NCBI RefSeq assembly: GCF_018336155.1
Contig: NZ_JAGYHF010000001.1
Span: 614,850-678,849, forward strand
Origin: Pseudomonas rustica
GTDB taxonomy: Bacteria; Pseudomonadota; Gammaproteobacteria; Pseudomonadales; Pseudomonadaceae
Direction: 5' to 3'
Length of the DNA stretch: 64,000 bases
Within the stretch, counting starts at the first letter, position 1; the number at the start of each line of letters is the position of its first letter. Below, piece after piece: positions 8,669 through 18,700 of this stretch. A model generated the notes under the pieces. That model did no database searches. It was not told the origin of the DNA and saw only the letters and a list, made by a program, of their open reading frames with translations. Both the position numbers and the translations under genes were made by a program.

Positions 8669-8865
8669 GGGGGTTCTCCTGTCTTGTGCTCTGTATCGAC
8701 CTTGCGTCGAAAATCTTCAGAACGGTTTGTGCCGATTGTCGCGTTCATGGCGTTCAATAAAGAAACTATTAACAAAGCCCTTCACAAAAAGTAGTGCATT
8801 CGAACAATGACTACACCCCAAGAGCATAGTAGCCTTCGCTTGCGCTTGAACTCAGGAGTCTTTGC

Positions 8866-10317
8866 ATGTCCGTCCGTCGTACCAAAATCGTCGCTACCCT
8901 TGGCCCGGCCAGTAACTCGCCGGAAGTTCTCGAACAGCTGATTCTGGCTGGCCTGGACGTTGCCCGTCTGAACTTCTCCCACGGCACCCCCGACGAGCAC
9001 AAGGCTCGCGCGAAACTGGTGCGTGACATTGCCGCCAAGCACGGCCGCTTCGTCGCCCTGCTGGGTGACCTGCAAGGCCCGAAAATCCGTATCGCCAAAT
9101 TCGCCAACAAGAAGATCGAGCTGAAGATCGGTGACAAGTTCACCTTCTCCACCAGCCATCCTCTGACCGAAGGCAACCAGCAAGTGGTCGGCATCGACTA
9201 CCCGGATCTGGTTAAAGACTGCGGCGTAGGCGACGAGCTGCTGCTCGACGACGGTCGTGTGGTCATGCGCGTTGATACCCAAACTGACGACGCATTGCAT
9301 TGCACCGTGACCATCGGCGGCCCGCTGTCCGACCACAAAGGCATCAACCGTCGCGGTGGCGGCCTGACCGCTCCGGCCCTGACTGAAAAAGACAAGGCCG
9401 ACATCAAGCTCGCCGCTGAAATGGAAGTCGACTACCTCGCGGTATCCTTCCCGCGTGACGCTGCCGACATGGAATACGCCCGTCAACTGCGCGACGAAGC
9501 CGGCGGCACCGCTTGGCTGGTGGCGAAGATCGAACGTGCTGAAGCCGTCGCAGACGACGAAACCCTCGACGGCCTGATCAAGGCTTCCGATGCGGTGATG
9601 GTTGCCCGCGGTGACCTCGGTGTGGAAATCGGCGACGCCGAGCTGGTGGGCATTCAGAAGAAAATCATTCTGCACGCACGCCGCCACAACAAGGCTGTGA
9701 TCGTCGCGACCCAGATGATGGAGTCGATGATCCAGAACCCGATGCCGACTCGCGCCGAAGTGTCCGACGTGGCCAACGCCGTGCTCGACTACACCGACGC
9801 CGTGATGTTGTCTGCTGAATCCGCTGCAGGTCTGTATCCGCTGGAAGCGGTTCAAGCGATGGCGCGCATCTGCGTCGGCGCTGAAAAGCACCCGACCGGC
9901 AAGACTTCCAGCCACCGTATCGGCAAGGAATTCACCCGTTGCGACGAAAGCATCGCACTGGCGACCATGTACACCGCCAACCACTTCCCGGGCGTTAAAG
10001 CGATCATCGCGCTGACCGAAAGTGGCTACACCCCGCTGATCATGTCGCGCATCCGTTCCTCGGTGCCGATCTACGCGTTCTCGCCGCACCGTGAAACTCA
10101 GGCGCGTGCAGCCATGTTCCGTGGCGTGTACACCGTACCGTTCGATCCGGCTTCGCTGGAACCGCACGAAGTCAGCCAGAAGGCGATCGACGAGCTGGTT
10201 AAACGCGGCGTTGTGGAAAAAGGCGACTGGGTCATCCTGACCAAGGGCGACAGCTACCACACCACCGGCGGCACCAACGGCATGAAGATCCTGCACGTGG
10301 GCGACCCACAGGTCTGA
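8866..10317 (+). CDS. pykA: Pyruvate kinase
   Basis: Pyruvate kinase transfers phosphate from phosphoenolpyruvate to ADP in the last step of glycolysis (483 aa, the normal length). The N-terminus MSVRRTKIVATLGPASNS, the substrate segment LDVARLNFSHG, the metal/PEP region LGDLQGPKIRI, the lysine segment WLVAKIERAEA and ARGDLGVEIG are all intact. The ATG follows a CAGGAG ribosome site. Position next to an enoyl-CoA hydratase, a ferredoxin reductase, a GGDEF protein and a class I fumarase matches P. aeruginosa PA4329 (pykA). A terminator follows at once. Confidence 0.96.
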   Translation: MSVRRTKIVATLGPASNSPEVLEQLILAGLDVARLNFSHGTPDEHKARAKLVRDIAAKHGRFVALLGDLQGPKIRIAKFANKKIELKIGDKFTFSTSHPLTEGNQQVVGIDYPDLVKDCGVGDELLLDDGRVVMRVDTQTDDALHCTVTIGGPLSDHKGINRRGGGLTAPALTEKDKADIKLAAEMEVDYLAVSFPRDAADMEYARQLRDEAGGTAWLVAKIERAEAVADDETLDGLIKASDAVMVARGDLGVEIGDAELVGIQKKIILHARRHNKAVIVATQMMESMIQNPMPTRAEVSDVANAVLDYTDAVMLSAESAAGLYPLEAVQAMARICVGAEKHPTGKTSSHRIGKEFTRCDESIALATMYTANHFPGVKAIIALTESGYTPLIMSRIRSSVPIYAFSPHRETQARAAMFRGVYTVPFDPASLEPHEVSQKAIDELVKRGVVEKGDWVILTKGDSYHTTGGTNGMKILHVGDPQV

Positions 10318-10337
10318 TTGATCGGTTGTTGAAAAGC

Positions 10338-10371
10338 GAAAGCTCCGCCATGTGAATGGCGGAGCTTTTTG
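10338..10371 (+). terminator. Rho-independent terminator after pykA
   Basis: AAGCTCCGCCA and TGGCGGAGCTT form an 11-bp stem around a short loop, followed by TTTTTG. Confidence 0.9.
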
Positions 10372-10438
10372 TTTTCTGCTCCTGAAGATGTGGTGCCTAT
10401 TCGGTCCTCATCGCTGGCAAGCCAGGTCACCGACAATT

Positions 10439-11188
10439 TCAATGCCGTTTGATAAACCCTGTCAACGCCGCCAATGCCTCTGGCGACTTCAGGCGCTGGG
10501 TGAACAACACGCCCTCCTCTTCGATCACTTTGCGGATCAACTCACGGTCCGGCGCCTTCATCAGTTGCTTGCTGATGCGTACCGCATCTGCCGGCAAATC
10601 ATCGAAACGTAGCGCCATTTCCCGCGCCTTGCTCAACGCAGCATCGCCATTGTCCAAAGCTTCAGTGGCAATGCCCCATTGCGCCGCTTGTTCACCGGTA
10701 AAGCCTTCGCCCAGCAACAGCAACTCCGACGCTTTGGCTTGGCCGAGCAAGCGCGGGAGGATCAGGCTGGAGCCGAATTCTGGGCACAAACCGAGGTTAA
10801 CGAACGGCATGCGCAACCGTGCATCGCGGGCCACGTAAACCAGATCGCAATGCAGCAATAACGTGGTGCCGATGCCCACCGCCGCGCCGGCCACTGCGGC
10901 GATGACCGGTTTGTGGCATTCGAGCAGGTTGAGCATGAAGTGAAACACCGGGCTGTCGAGGTCGGAGGGCGGTTGCTGGATGAAGTCGGCGATGTCGTTG
11001 CCGGCGGTGAAGCACTCGGCGCTGCCGGTGATCAGCACGGCGTTGATTTCGGGGTCGCTGTCGGCACGCTTCAGGGCCTCGGCGAGGCGGCTGTACATGG
11101 CGCGAGTGAGGGCGTTTTTTTTGTCCGGGCGGTTGAGGCGCAGGGTGAGCAAACCGCGTTCACGTTCCAGCAGGATGGCTTCGGTCAT
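10439..11188 (-). CDS. Enoyl-CoA hydratase/isomerase family protein
   Basis: The protein has 249 aa and a crotonase fold. The oxyanion-hole segments AECFTAGNDIADF (~residues 55-68) and AAVAGAAVGIGTTLLL (~100-115) are present. The family hydrates or isomerises acyl-CoA thioesters; the exact substrate cannot be read from sequence. It is the ortholog by position of P. aeruginosa PA4330. It ends 121 bp from the convergent pykA. Confidence 0.9.
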   Translation of the reverse strand: MTEAILLERERGLLTLRLNRPDKKNALTRAMYSRLAEALKRADSDPEINAVLITGSAECFTAGNDIADFIQQPPSDLDSPVFHFMLNLLECHKPVIAAVAGAAVGIGTTLLLHCDLVYVARDARLRMPFVNLGLCPEFGSSLILPRLLGQAKASELLLLGEGFTGEQAAQWGIATEALDNGDAALSKAREMALRFDDLPADAVRISKQLMKAPDRELIRKVIEEEGVLFTQRLKSPEALAALTGFIKRH

Positions 11189-11294
11189 GGAGGGTCTCGG
11201 CGATAGTCGGGCTCACGAAGTTCAAGTGGGGATAGTGCTTTCTGTGGCTAGGGGACTTTCTGTGGCCAGGGGGCTTTTGTGGTGAGGGGATTTT

Positions 11295-11389
11295 TGTGGC
11301 GAGGGGATTTATCCCCGCTGGGCTGCGCAGCGGCCCCAAAATCTTGTGAGCGCTGCGCACTCAAACGGGGATAAATCCCCTCGCCACAA
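11295..11389. repeat. Inverted repeat of the GTGGCGAGGGGATTTATCCCC family
   Basis: TGTGGCGAGGGGATTTATCC faces GGGGATAAATCCCCTCGCCACA. Outside the core, degenerate copies of the tip (TGTGGCnAGGGGnTTT) occur on the left at 11242, 11261 and 11278, with mirrored copies on the right to about 11440, giving a nested array. Related copies are at 13666, 39226 and 46669. Together they fill the 280-bp gap between the enoyl-CoA hydratase and ferredoxin reductase genes. Confidence 0.85.
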
Positions 11390-11468
11390 AATCCCCTTGT
11401 CACAAAAAATCCTCTGACCATAAAGACTTGGCCACAAAGAACCTATGAAACCCGATAAGCATTAGCGC

Positions 11469-12404
11469 TCAACCGCGGGACAGGAACACATCGGCCAGCA
11501 GTTGATTGCGCGGCAGTCCGGCCAGGTACAGGCGCCGGGCGAAGGCGTCGACACTGGCCGTCGAGCCGCAGACTAAAGCCAGGGTTTGTCTGGAGACAAG
11601 GCGCAGTTGCGCCAAAGCGGCGGCTGACTCGGCCGCCGTCCACAGTTCGACACTGAGGTTTTCACGCTGGGCAGCAAGCGCCGCAAGGGGTTTGGCCAGA
11701 TAGTGTTCGCGATCGTCATGGGCCAGGTGAATGACACGGATTGCGCCTTGGTGATCCTGGCGCAACGCTTCACGCAGCACGCCGAACAGCGGGCCTAAAC
11801 CAGTGCCTGCCGCGAGCAGCCAAAGCGGCCGGTCATGCCAGTCGGCGTCGTAATGCAAAGCGCCGCCGCGCAGTTCGCCGAGGCGGATCGCATCGCCAAT
11901 CTGCAAACGCCGGGCGGCGTCGCTGAATTCGCCGGGCTGGCGGCAATCAAGGTGGAACTCGAGAAAACGATCTTCCTCCGGCAGGCTTGCCAACGAATAC
12001 GGCCGGGCGATGTGATTGATCCACAGCACCAGATGCTGCCCGGCGCTGTAGCGCAATGGACGTTGCGGAGTCAGGCGCAGACGCAGCACGCTGTCGCTGA
12101 GCCAGTCCAGCGCTTCGACCACCGCCGGGCGACCGTCGGCAATCGGGTCAAAGGTGTGCACCTGCAAATCTTCAGTCACCTGACATTGGCAGGCCAGTCT
12201 CCAGCCTTCTTGCCGTTGTTCGGCACTCAAGGCATCCGGGCGGCTGTCGGCAGGCAAACCTTGCACGCATTGCACCAGACACGCATGGCAGCTGCCGGCG
12301 CGGCAGCTGTAAGGCACGGCAACGCCATTCTGGTTGAGAGCGTCGAGCAGATTGGTGCCCGACGCCACCGACCACTGCCGTTCACCGACGCGAAGTTCAG
12401 GCAT
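11469..12404 (-). CDS. 2Fe-2S ferredoxin/FAD/NAD(P) oxidoreductase
   Basis: The protein is 311 aa from ATG 12404 (MPELRVGERQWSVASG). A plant-type 2Fe-2S domain comes first, with Cys34, Cys39, Cys42 and Cys72 (SCRAGSCHACLVQC, LACQC). An FAD-binding barrel follows (RPYSLAS), then an NAD(P) domain (LAAGTGLGPLFGVL). This is the reductase layout of ring-hydroxylating oxygenases, but no oxygenase gene is nearby. It is the positional ortholog of P. aeruginosa PA4331. Its start overlaps the end of the upstream GGDEF gene by 8 bp, so the two are probably co-transcribed. Confidence 0.9.
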   Translation of the reverse strand: MPELRVGERQWSVASGTNLLDALNQNGVAVPYSCRAGSCHACLVQCVQGLPADSRPDALSAEQRQEGWRLACQCQVTEDLQVHTFDPIADGRPAVVEALDWLSDSVLRLRLTPQRPLRYSAGQHLVLWINHIARPYSLASLPEEDRFLEFHLDCRQPGEFSDAARRLQIGDAIRLGELRGGALHYDADWHDRPLWLLAAGTGLGPLFGVLREALRQDHQGAIRVIHLAHDDREHYLAKPLAALAAQRENLSVELWTAAESAAALAQLRLVSRQTLALVCGSTASVDAFARRLYLAGLPRNQLLADVFLSRG

Positions 12405-13515
12405 CGACGTTCTCCCACGCCGCCGCACAGCGATTACGCCCGTCGCGCTTGGCCCGATAGAGCGCCTGATCGGCGCGATGTAACGCGTCGTCCAGATCAT
12501 CGCCCATTTCCAACAAAGTCATACCGACCGAAAGACTCAGGTTGCGCACATTCAAGCCCACCAGTTCGACATCGGCGAACGCAACGCGCAGACGTTCGCA
12601 GCACGAGGTCAACTGTTCGGCATCGCAGTTGGGCAGCAACACCACGAACTCTTCACCCCCGTAGCGCGCCAGCACATCACCGTCGCGCAAGCACGTTTGA
12701 GCAACGCCGGCGAACGCCTGCAACACTTGATCGCCGGCGGCATGGCCGTGCATGTCGTTGATGCGTTTGAAGTGATCGAGGTCGATCAGCGCCAGGCCGT
12801 GCGCCACGTCTTCGTCCATTTCATTCAGTTCGCGCGAGGCCAGACGCAGGAAATGACGACGGTTGAACAACCCCGTCAGCTCATCGGTGGCGACCAGATC
12901 TTCCAGCTGCCGCATCATCCCGCGCAGGGTGTCCTGATGCGCCTGCAAGGCAAACCGGCGCTGACGCTGGCGTTGTCGCGAAACCTGAACGAAGCGTGCG
13001 TAAAGCACCAGCCACGCCAGCACCATCGCCAGAATGCACACTTGCAACGCGGCCAGTGCGGGCTCGGCCAAGCGGAAGTTGTAACCGTCCCACAAGGTGA
13101 TGGCGCAGAAACTGAAGAACACCAGCAGCGCCGTTCGAATGAACGCGCGTCGACTGAGATGGAACAGCCCGAACAGCAGGATCAGCACGTAAAAAACCAG
13201 AAAGGCGCCACGCGCCTCATCCAGATGGGCGATCAGCCAGGTTTGCCAGCCGAGCCCGAGCAGCACCTGCACTTCGGTCATGCTCGGATCGTCGAAGCGC
13301 TGATTGCGCCCGGTCCAGAACAAGACGAACAGGGTTGCCTGACTGATCACCACGAGGGCGCTGCCGACGGCCACAGTATTGAGGGATTGTTGGTAATGCC
13401 CGGTAAAAAACGCCAGCCACAGTAGCAGCAGAGCCAATCCATAGGTGGCTGCAGCAAGGGCAAAACGTTTGAGCAAAAGACGTTGTATGGCGTTATGGGT
13501 CAATCGTTGACTCAC
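12397..13515 (-). CDS. Membrane-bound diguanylate cyclase (SadC-like position)
   Basis: The protein has 372 aa. Six or so membrane spans fill residues ~18-172, a basic coiled linker covers ~173-210, and a C-terminal GGDEF domain follows. The active-site motif is GGEEF (286-290), and an allosteric I-site RDGD (277-280) sits five residues before it, so both synthesis of c-di-GMP and product inhibition should be possible. Gene order matches P. aeruginosa PA4332 (sadC), although SadC is longer, so orthology rests on position rather than length. Confidence 0.88.
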   Translation of the reverse strand: MSQRLTHNAIQRLLLKRFALAAATYGLALLLLWLAFFTGHYQQSLNTVAVGSALVVISQATLFVLFWTGRNQRFDDPSMTEVQVLLGLGWQTWLIAHLDEARGAFLVFYVLILLFGLFHLSRRAFIRTALLVFFSFCAITLWDGYNFRLAEPALAALQVCILAMVLAWLVLYARFVQVSRQRQRQRRFALQAHQDTLRGMMRQLEDLVATDELTGLFNRRHFLRLASRELNEMDEDVAHGLALIDLDHFKRINDMHGHAAGDQVLQAFAGVAQTCLRDGDVLARYGGEEFVVLLPNCDAEQLTSCCERLRVAFADVELVGLNVRNLSLSVGMTLLEMGDDLDDALHRADQALYRAKRDGRNRCAAAWENVDA

Positions 13516-13665
13516 CGTGCGATAGGAGGCTGACTGAGTGTCCTACTCTACAGACCGGCTGCCACTTTAGAGGCGTAGTCGATAAATGACCACCGATTTT
13601 CGGGCCCGAAAATTGACGTCAAATGGCTGACCTGCCTGCCTCGCATCTACGTCACGGCGAGCCCC

Positions 13666-13793
13666 CCTGTGGCGAGGGGATTTATCCCCGTTGGGCTGCG
13701 AAGCGGCCCCCTGCGGTGTTCCAGTTAAATCAAGTGTTCAGGTTTAGCGACTGCTGCGCAGTCGAGCGGGGATAAATCCCCTCGCCACAGGGG
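13666..13793. repeat. Inverted repeat of the GTGGCGAGGGGATTTATCCCC family
   Basis: The outer arms CCTGTGGCGAGGGGATTTAT and GGGGATAAATCCCCTCGCCA match perfectly. The centre contains GCTGCGAAGC and CTGCTGCGCAG sub-hairpins. With the repeat at 13929 it occupies most of the 541-bp gap between the GGDEF gene and fumarase; I see no gene there. Confidence 0.85.
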
Positions 13794-13928
13794 TATGGTG
13801 GTGGCAGTCAGTGTGCGGTATGCGACCAACGAATGACTGCCGACGCGTGTATGCCCCTTTGATGCGCGGTATACTGCCGCGCCTTTTTAGCGTCGCGCCA
13901 GCAGCCCCGGCGTGCCCGGCCCCAAGGG

Positions 13929-14018
13929 CCAGCTTCAAGTTGCAAGCTTCAAGCCGCAAGCTCAAGCAGTCCGCGTACTGCTCCAACTTGCCGCTGATAG
14001 CTTGAAGCTTGTAGCTGC
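13929..14018. repeat. Inverted repeat of the AGCTTCAAG/CTTGAAGCT family
   Basis: AGCTTCAAGTTGCAAGCTTC faces TAGCTTGAAGCTTGTAGCT around a GCAGTCCGCGTACTGC hairpin. A second member lies at 48803. It ends about 40 bp before the fumarase start. Confidence 0.7.
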
Positions 14019-14056
14019 CCCATAGAATGTTCCCGTCTTTTAGAGGAGCGCGACTC

Positions 14057-15580
14057 ATGACCGTGATCAAGCAAGACGACCTGATTCAGAGCGTTGCCGA
14101 CGCCCTGCAATTCATTTCCTATTACCACCCCGTGGATTTCATCCAGGCGATGCACGAAGCCTACCTGCGCGAAGAATCGCCAGCGGCCCGTGACTCGATG
14201 GCGCAGATCCTGATCAACTCGCGCATGTGCGCCACCGGCCACCGCCCGATCTGCCAGGACACCGGCATCGTCACCGTGTTCGTGCGCGTCGGCATGGACG
14301 TGCGTTGGGATGGCGCCACCATGGGCCTGGACGACATGATCAACGAAGGCGTACGTCGCGCCTACAACCTCCCGGAAAACGTCCTGCGTGCCTCGATCCT
14401 CGCCGACCCGGCGGGCGCTCGTAAAAACACCAAGGACAACACCCCGGCCGTAATTCACTACTCCATCGTCCCGGGCAACACGGTGGAAGTGGACGTGGCG
14501 GCCAAGGGCGGCGGTTCCGAGAACAAGTCGAAAATGGCCATGCTCAACCCGTCCGACTCGATCGTTGACTGGGTGCTCAAGACCGTTCCGACCATGGGCG
14601 CCGGCTGGTGCCCACCGGGCATGCTCGGTATTGGCATCGGCGGCACCGCCGAGAAAGCTGCGGTGATGGCCAAGGAAGTGTTGATGGAGTCCATCGACAT
14701 CCACGAGCTGAAAGCCCGTGGCCCACAGAACCGCATCGAAGAAATGCGTCTGGAGCTGTTCGAGAAGGTCAACCAGTTGGGCATCGGCGCCCAGGGCCTC
14801 GGTGGCCTGACCACCGTGCTCGACGTGAAAATCATGGACTACCCGACCCACGCAGCCTCGCTGCCGGTGTGCATGATCCCGAACTGCGCCGCCACCCGTC
14901 ACGCGCACTTCGTGCTCGACGGTTCCGGTCCAGCCTCGCTGGAAGCGCCACCGCTGGACGCCTACCCGGAAATCGTCTGGGAAGCCGGCCCATCGGCCCG
15001 TCGCGTCAATCTCGACACCCTGACCCCGGAAGACGTGCAGAGCTGGAAGCCGGGCGAAACCGTCCTGCTCAACGGCAAAATGCTCACCGGTCGCGACGCC
15101 GCGCACAAGCGCATGGTCGAGATGCTCAACAAGGGTGAAACCCTGCCGGTCGACCTCAAAGGTCGCTTCATCTACTACGTTGGCCCGGTTGATCCGGTCG
15201 GTGACGAAGTGGTTGGCCCGGCTGGCCCGACCACCGCGACGCGGATGGACAAGTTCACCCGGCAGATCCTGGAGCAAACCGGCCTGTTGGGCATGATCGG
15301 CAAATCCGAGCGCGGCCCGACCGCCATCGAAGCGATCAAGGACAACAAGGCGGTGTACTTGATGGCCGTTGGCGGCGCTGCTTATCTGGTTGCTCAGGCG
15401 ATCAAGAAGTCGAAAGTGCTGGCATTCGCCGAACTGGGCATGGAAGCGATCTACGAGTTCGAAGTCAAAGACATGCCGGTCACCGTTGCGGTAGACAGCA
15501 AAGGTGAGTCGGTACACATCACCGGCCCGGCGATCTGGCAACAGAAGATCAGCGAAAGCCTGGCGGTAGAAGTGCAGTAA
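14057..15580 (+). CDS. fumA: Fumarate hydratase class I (4Fe-4S)
   Basis: The protein is 507 aa from ATG 14057, which is preceded by a strong AGAGGAGCG ribosome site; an ATG 30 bp upstream is in frame but lacks one. Fused alpha and beta parts are present, as in class I enzymes. Cysteines that can bind the iron-sulfur cluster are seen in GHRPICQDTG and VCMIPNCAATRHAHF. It interconverts fumarate and malate in the TCA cycle and is oxygen- and iron-sensitive. Position matches P. aeruginosa PA4333. A terminator follows. Confidence 0.95.
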   Translation: MTVIKQDDLIQSVADALQFISYYHPVDFIQAMHEAYLREESPAARDSMAQILINSRMCATGHRPICQDTGIVTVFVRVGMDVRWDGATMGLDDMINEGVRRAYNLPENVLRASILADPAGARKNTKDNTPAVIHYSIVPGNTVEVDVAAKGGGSENKSKMAMLNPSDSIVDWVLKTVPTMGAGWCPPGMLGIGIGGTAEKAAVMAKEVLMESIDIHELKARGPQNRIEEMRLELFEKVNQLGIGAQGLGGLTTVLDVKIMDYPTHAASLPVCMIPNCAATRHAHFVLDGSGPASLEAPPLDAYPEIVWEAGPSARRVNLDTLTPEDVQSWKPGETVLLNGKMLTGRDAAHKRMVEMLNKGETLPVDLKGRFIYYVGPVDPVGDEVVGPAGPTTATRMDKFTRQILEQTGLLGMIGKSERGPTAIEAIKDNKAVYLMAVGGAAYLVAQAIKKSKVLAFAELGMEAIYEFEVKDMPVTVAVDSKGESVHITGPAIWQQKISESLAVEVQ

Positions 15581-15595
15581 GTTTTTGCAGCACTG

Positions 15596-15636
15596 AAAAA
15601 GGCCGATTCATCTGCGAGGATGAACCGGCCTTTTTT
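15596..15636 (+). terminator. Rho-independent terminator after fumarase
   Basis: AAAAAGGCCG-A-TTCATC pairs with GATGAA-C-CGGCCTTTTTT around a 6-base loop, ending in six T. Confidence 0.9.
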
Positions 15637-15692
15637 GTGGGCGTGACCATCGCGATAAAAACCCCGGACAAGCATACAAAATGATCTTGCGC

Positions 15693-15712
15693 ACCTGTCA
15701 GATCTGACAGGT
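15693..15712 (+). promoter_or_regulatory. Perfect 20-bp lux-box-like palindrome upstream of tcB
   Basis: ACCTGTCAGATCTGACAGGT is a perfect 20-bp palindrome with the ACCTG...CAGGT ends and A/T centre of LuxR-family (lux/las/rhl type) operators. Its centre (15702.5) is ~42 bp before a likely transcription start near 15745, given a TTGATA-like -10 at about 15730. That is the classical position for activation by a LuxR protein. It lies 66-85 bp before the toxin start. No luxR or luxI gene is in the window. Confidence 0.65.
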
Positions 15713-15777
15713 TACGCCGCCTGCACTTCTTGATAGCGTCACTCCACCTGCCCCGCATTCGCGCAGTGGATGGAACC

Positions 15778-18700
15778 ATGGCCGATCAAGACCTCAGCAT
15801 CGTCACCCCGTCAATCTCCAGAAGCGCGTCGATTGCCACCATTGGCAAGGACTGGGGCGTGGTCGGCCCGACGGGCGCAGCTTCTTTTGTGTTGCCGATC
15901 CCCTCTTCTGCCGGACGTGGCTGGGATCCGCAACTGTCACTGTCTTACAGCAGCCAGACCGGCAATGGTTCATTCGGGATTGGCTGGGGAGTGGGCCTGG
16001 CGCAGATCAGTCGCCGTACCCACAAAGGCGTGCCGCGCTACACCGATCTCGACGAAATCGTCGGCCATGACGGCGAGGTGTGCAGACCTGAGTTTGAGAG
16101 CGATGGATCGATCAAATCGCGCCAGGAAAGTCAGTACAACGGTGTGGACATCGGCCTGCATGAGGTGGTGCGCTATTGGCCTGAGGTCGAAAGCGATTTT
16201 ACTCTCCGCGAATACTGGAAGCCTGTAGCAGACCAAACGCCTTTCTGGCTGATTCATGGCGCCGATGGCTCGCTGCAGGTGTACGGCAAGACCCCGTCTT
16301 CACGCATTGCAGATCCGGATGATCCACAGCGCGTGAGCGCGTGGCTAATCTGCGAAAGCCTGAATTCACGTGGCGAACACATCTGCTACGAATATAAGGC
16401 CGATGAAAAGGTCCCCGGCAGCGACGATGACCCCAGCGCCCAGCGATACCTGCAACGTGTCTGGTACGGCAATGCCGAAGCCAGCGCGGACTTGTACGCC
16501 TGGAGCAACGCCAACCCTGCGGACATGAATTGGCACTTTCATCTGCTGTTCGACTATGGCGAGCGCAGCACCGCGTACTCGGAAAAACCTGCCTACGTCG
16601 GCGACAAGCCCTGGCTGCTGCGCAAGGACACGTTTTCCACTTACGGCCAAGGCTTTGAGGTCGGCACTCAGCGGCTGTGTCAGCAGGTGTTGATGTTCCA
16701 TCATTTTCCGCTGGAAACGGGGCCCGACCCGGTGCTGGTTCGGCGGCTGCTGCTGGAGTACTCCAACAACCCGCAAACCGGCGGCTACAGCCTGCTGTCG
16801 GCCGCGCACTACCAAGCGTATGACAGCAGCGCTTACGTGGAAAACACACCTCCGGTGGAGTTTGACTACTCACCGTTCGTCATCAACAAAAGCCCTTCGC
16901 GCCTGTTTGAATCCGAGGCCATGCCGGGGATCGATACCGGGACGTATCGCTGCGTGGATTTGTACGGTGAAGGCGCTGTCGGCTTTCTCTGCTCCTACAA
17001 CAATGCCTGGTACTACCGTGAGCCTGTCCGAGAAAGCAGCGGCCCGGATGCGATTGGCTACACACCGTGGACACTGCTGGAAAAAATCCCCGTCGCCAAC
17101 AGCCAGCCGAACGCGCGGCAGATCCTCACCGATCAGACCGGAGACGGCCGGCTCGACTGGATCACGGTTGAACAAGGCATCAGCGGTTACAACACGTTGA
17201 ATGCCGATCGGCGCTGGACGGCGTTCACCGCGTTCCGCACCTTCCCGGCGGAGTATTTGCACACCCTCGCACAACTCGGTGATCTGTCCGGCGATGGCCT
17301 CAGCTCGATTGCCTTGATCGGGCCGCACTCGGTGCGCCTGTATGCCAATCGCCGCGAGGAAGGTTTCGCCAAAGCCGAGGAAGTGGATCACACGCCCGAC
17401 CGGTTACCGTTGTTCGGTCCTTCGCGCAGCCAACTGGTGATGCTGGGCAACTTGCGCGGCACCGACATGCCGGAGTTGTTCAGCATCAGTCACGATCAAA
17501 TCAAGTGCTGGCCCAATCTCGGGCACGGCACATTTGCCCATGGCCGCGTCATCTCCAGTCTGCCCTTCACCTACGGGCAGTTCGATAGCGATCGGGTGCG
17601 CATCGCCGATCTGGACGGTTCCGGCGCCCCCGCCCTGCTCTATCTGAACAGTGAAGGCTTCGACATTTACCTGAACCGCGCCGGCAACGGTTTCGAGCAA
17701 ACGCCGATCCACGTGCCGTGGCCGCAGGATGTGCGTTATGACCCCTTGTGCCAGGTCACCGTCGCCGATCTGCAAGGTCTGGGCTGCGAGAGCCTGATCC
17801 TCACCGTAGCGCACAGCCAACCGCAGCACTGGCGCTATGACTTTGTTTCGGCCAAACCTTATCTGCTGACAGCCAGCAATAACAATATGGGCTGTAGCGC
17901 GAGCGTAAGTTACCGCAGCAGCGCGCAGGAATGGCTTGATGAGAAAACCCGACGGCTTGCCGAGCAGCCGACACAGCCGCCGGCTTGTTACCTGCCGTTC
18001 CCGATTCAGGTGGTCAGCCGGCAAAGCCAACTGGATGAAATCACCGGCAATTGCACCACCCAGTTGTTCCGGTACGCCGAAGGTTTTTACGATGGCAAGG
18101 AACGCATGTTTCGCGGCTTCGGCTTCGTACAACAAACCGACAGTGAAAGCGCCAGTCCGGCTGATGACGCCAGCTTCACTGCGCCAGTGCGGGTGTGCAG
18201 CTGGTTTCATACCGGACAATCAATGGATCGCTCACGCGAGGGCTATTTCAAGCGCGACGCCGATGCCGTTGCGCTGGGCCGCACCGTGTTCAGCCAGTAT
18301 CACCTCAGCGATGAATGCGATGTCGTGGTGACGCCACCCGAAGATGCTCACGACGAAATAGCCAGAGCACTGGCCGGTTCCATTGCCCGCATCGAGACCT
18401 ACGCTGCCGACGCTGATCCCGCTGTCGCTGCGCCCTTCGCGGTGCAGGAAACCCGCTATCTGATTCGCGAAGTTCGCCCCAAAGGCGCACACGATGCGGC
18501 GCGGGTATTGCTGCCGATGGCGCTGGAACAGATCAACTACGCCTACGACCGGTTTATCGACGACCCACTGTGCACTCACGACATTACGCTGTGCCGGAAT
18601 GCGTACGGATTGCCAACCCATGACGTGACAGTCAGCTACGCCCGGCGCCTGACTGAAGCCTCGCCGCCGCCCTTTACCGATCCGGATCATCAGCAATGGT

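Noticed and set aside
8782..10296. 504-aa open frame antisense to pyruvate kinase
   Set aside because: It is a mirror of the high-GC codon pattern of pykA, with His/Val/Gly-rich low-complexity translation, no ribosome site and no family motif.
12397..13515. Degenerate or inactive GGDEF protein
   Set aside because: The active-site GGEEF and the I-site RDGD are both intact, so an active cyclase is expected.
13949..15541. 530-aa open frame antisense to fumarase
   Set aside because: The translation is rich in His, Arg and Val, typical of antisense frames in GC-rich genes. Fumarase on the other strand is unambiguous.
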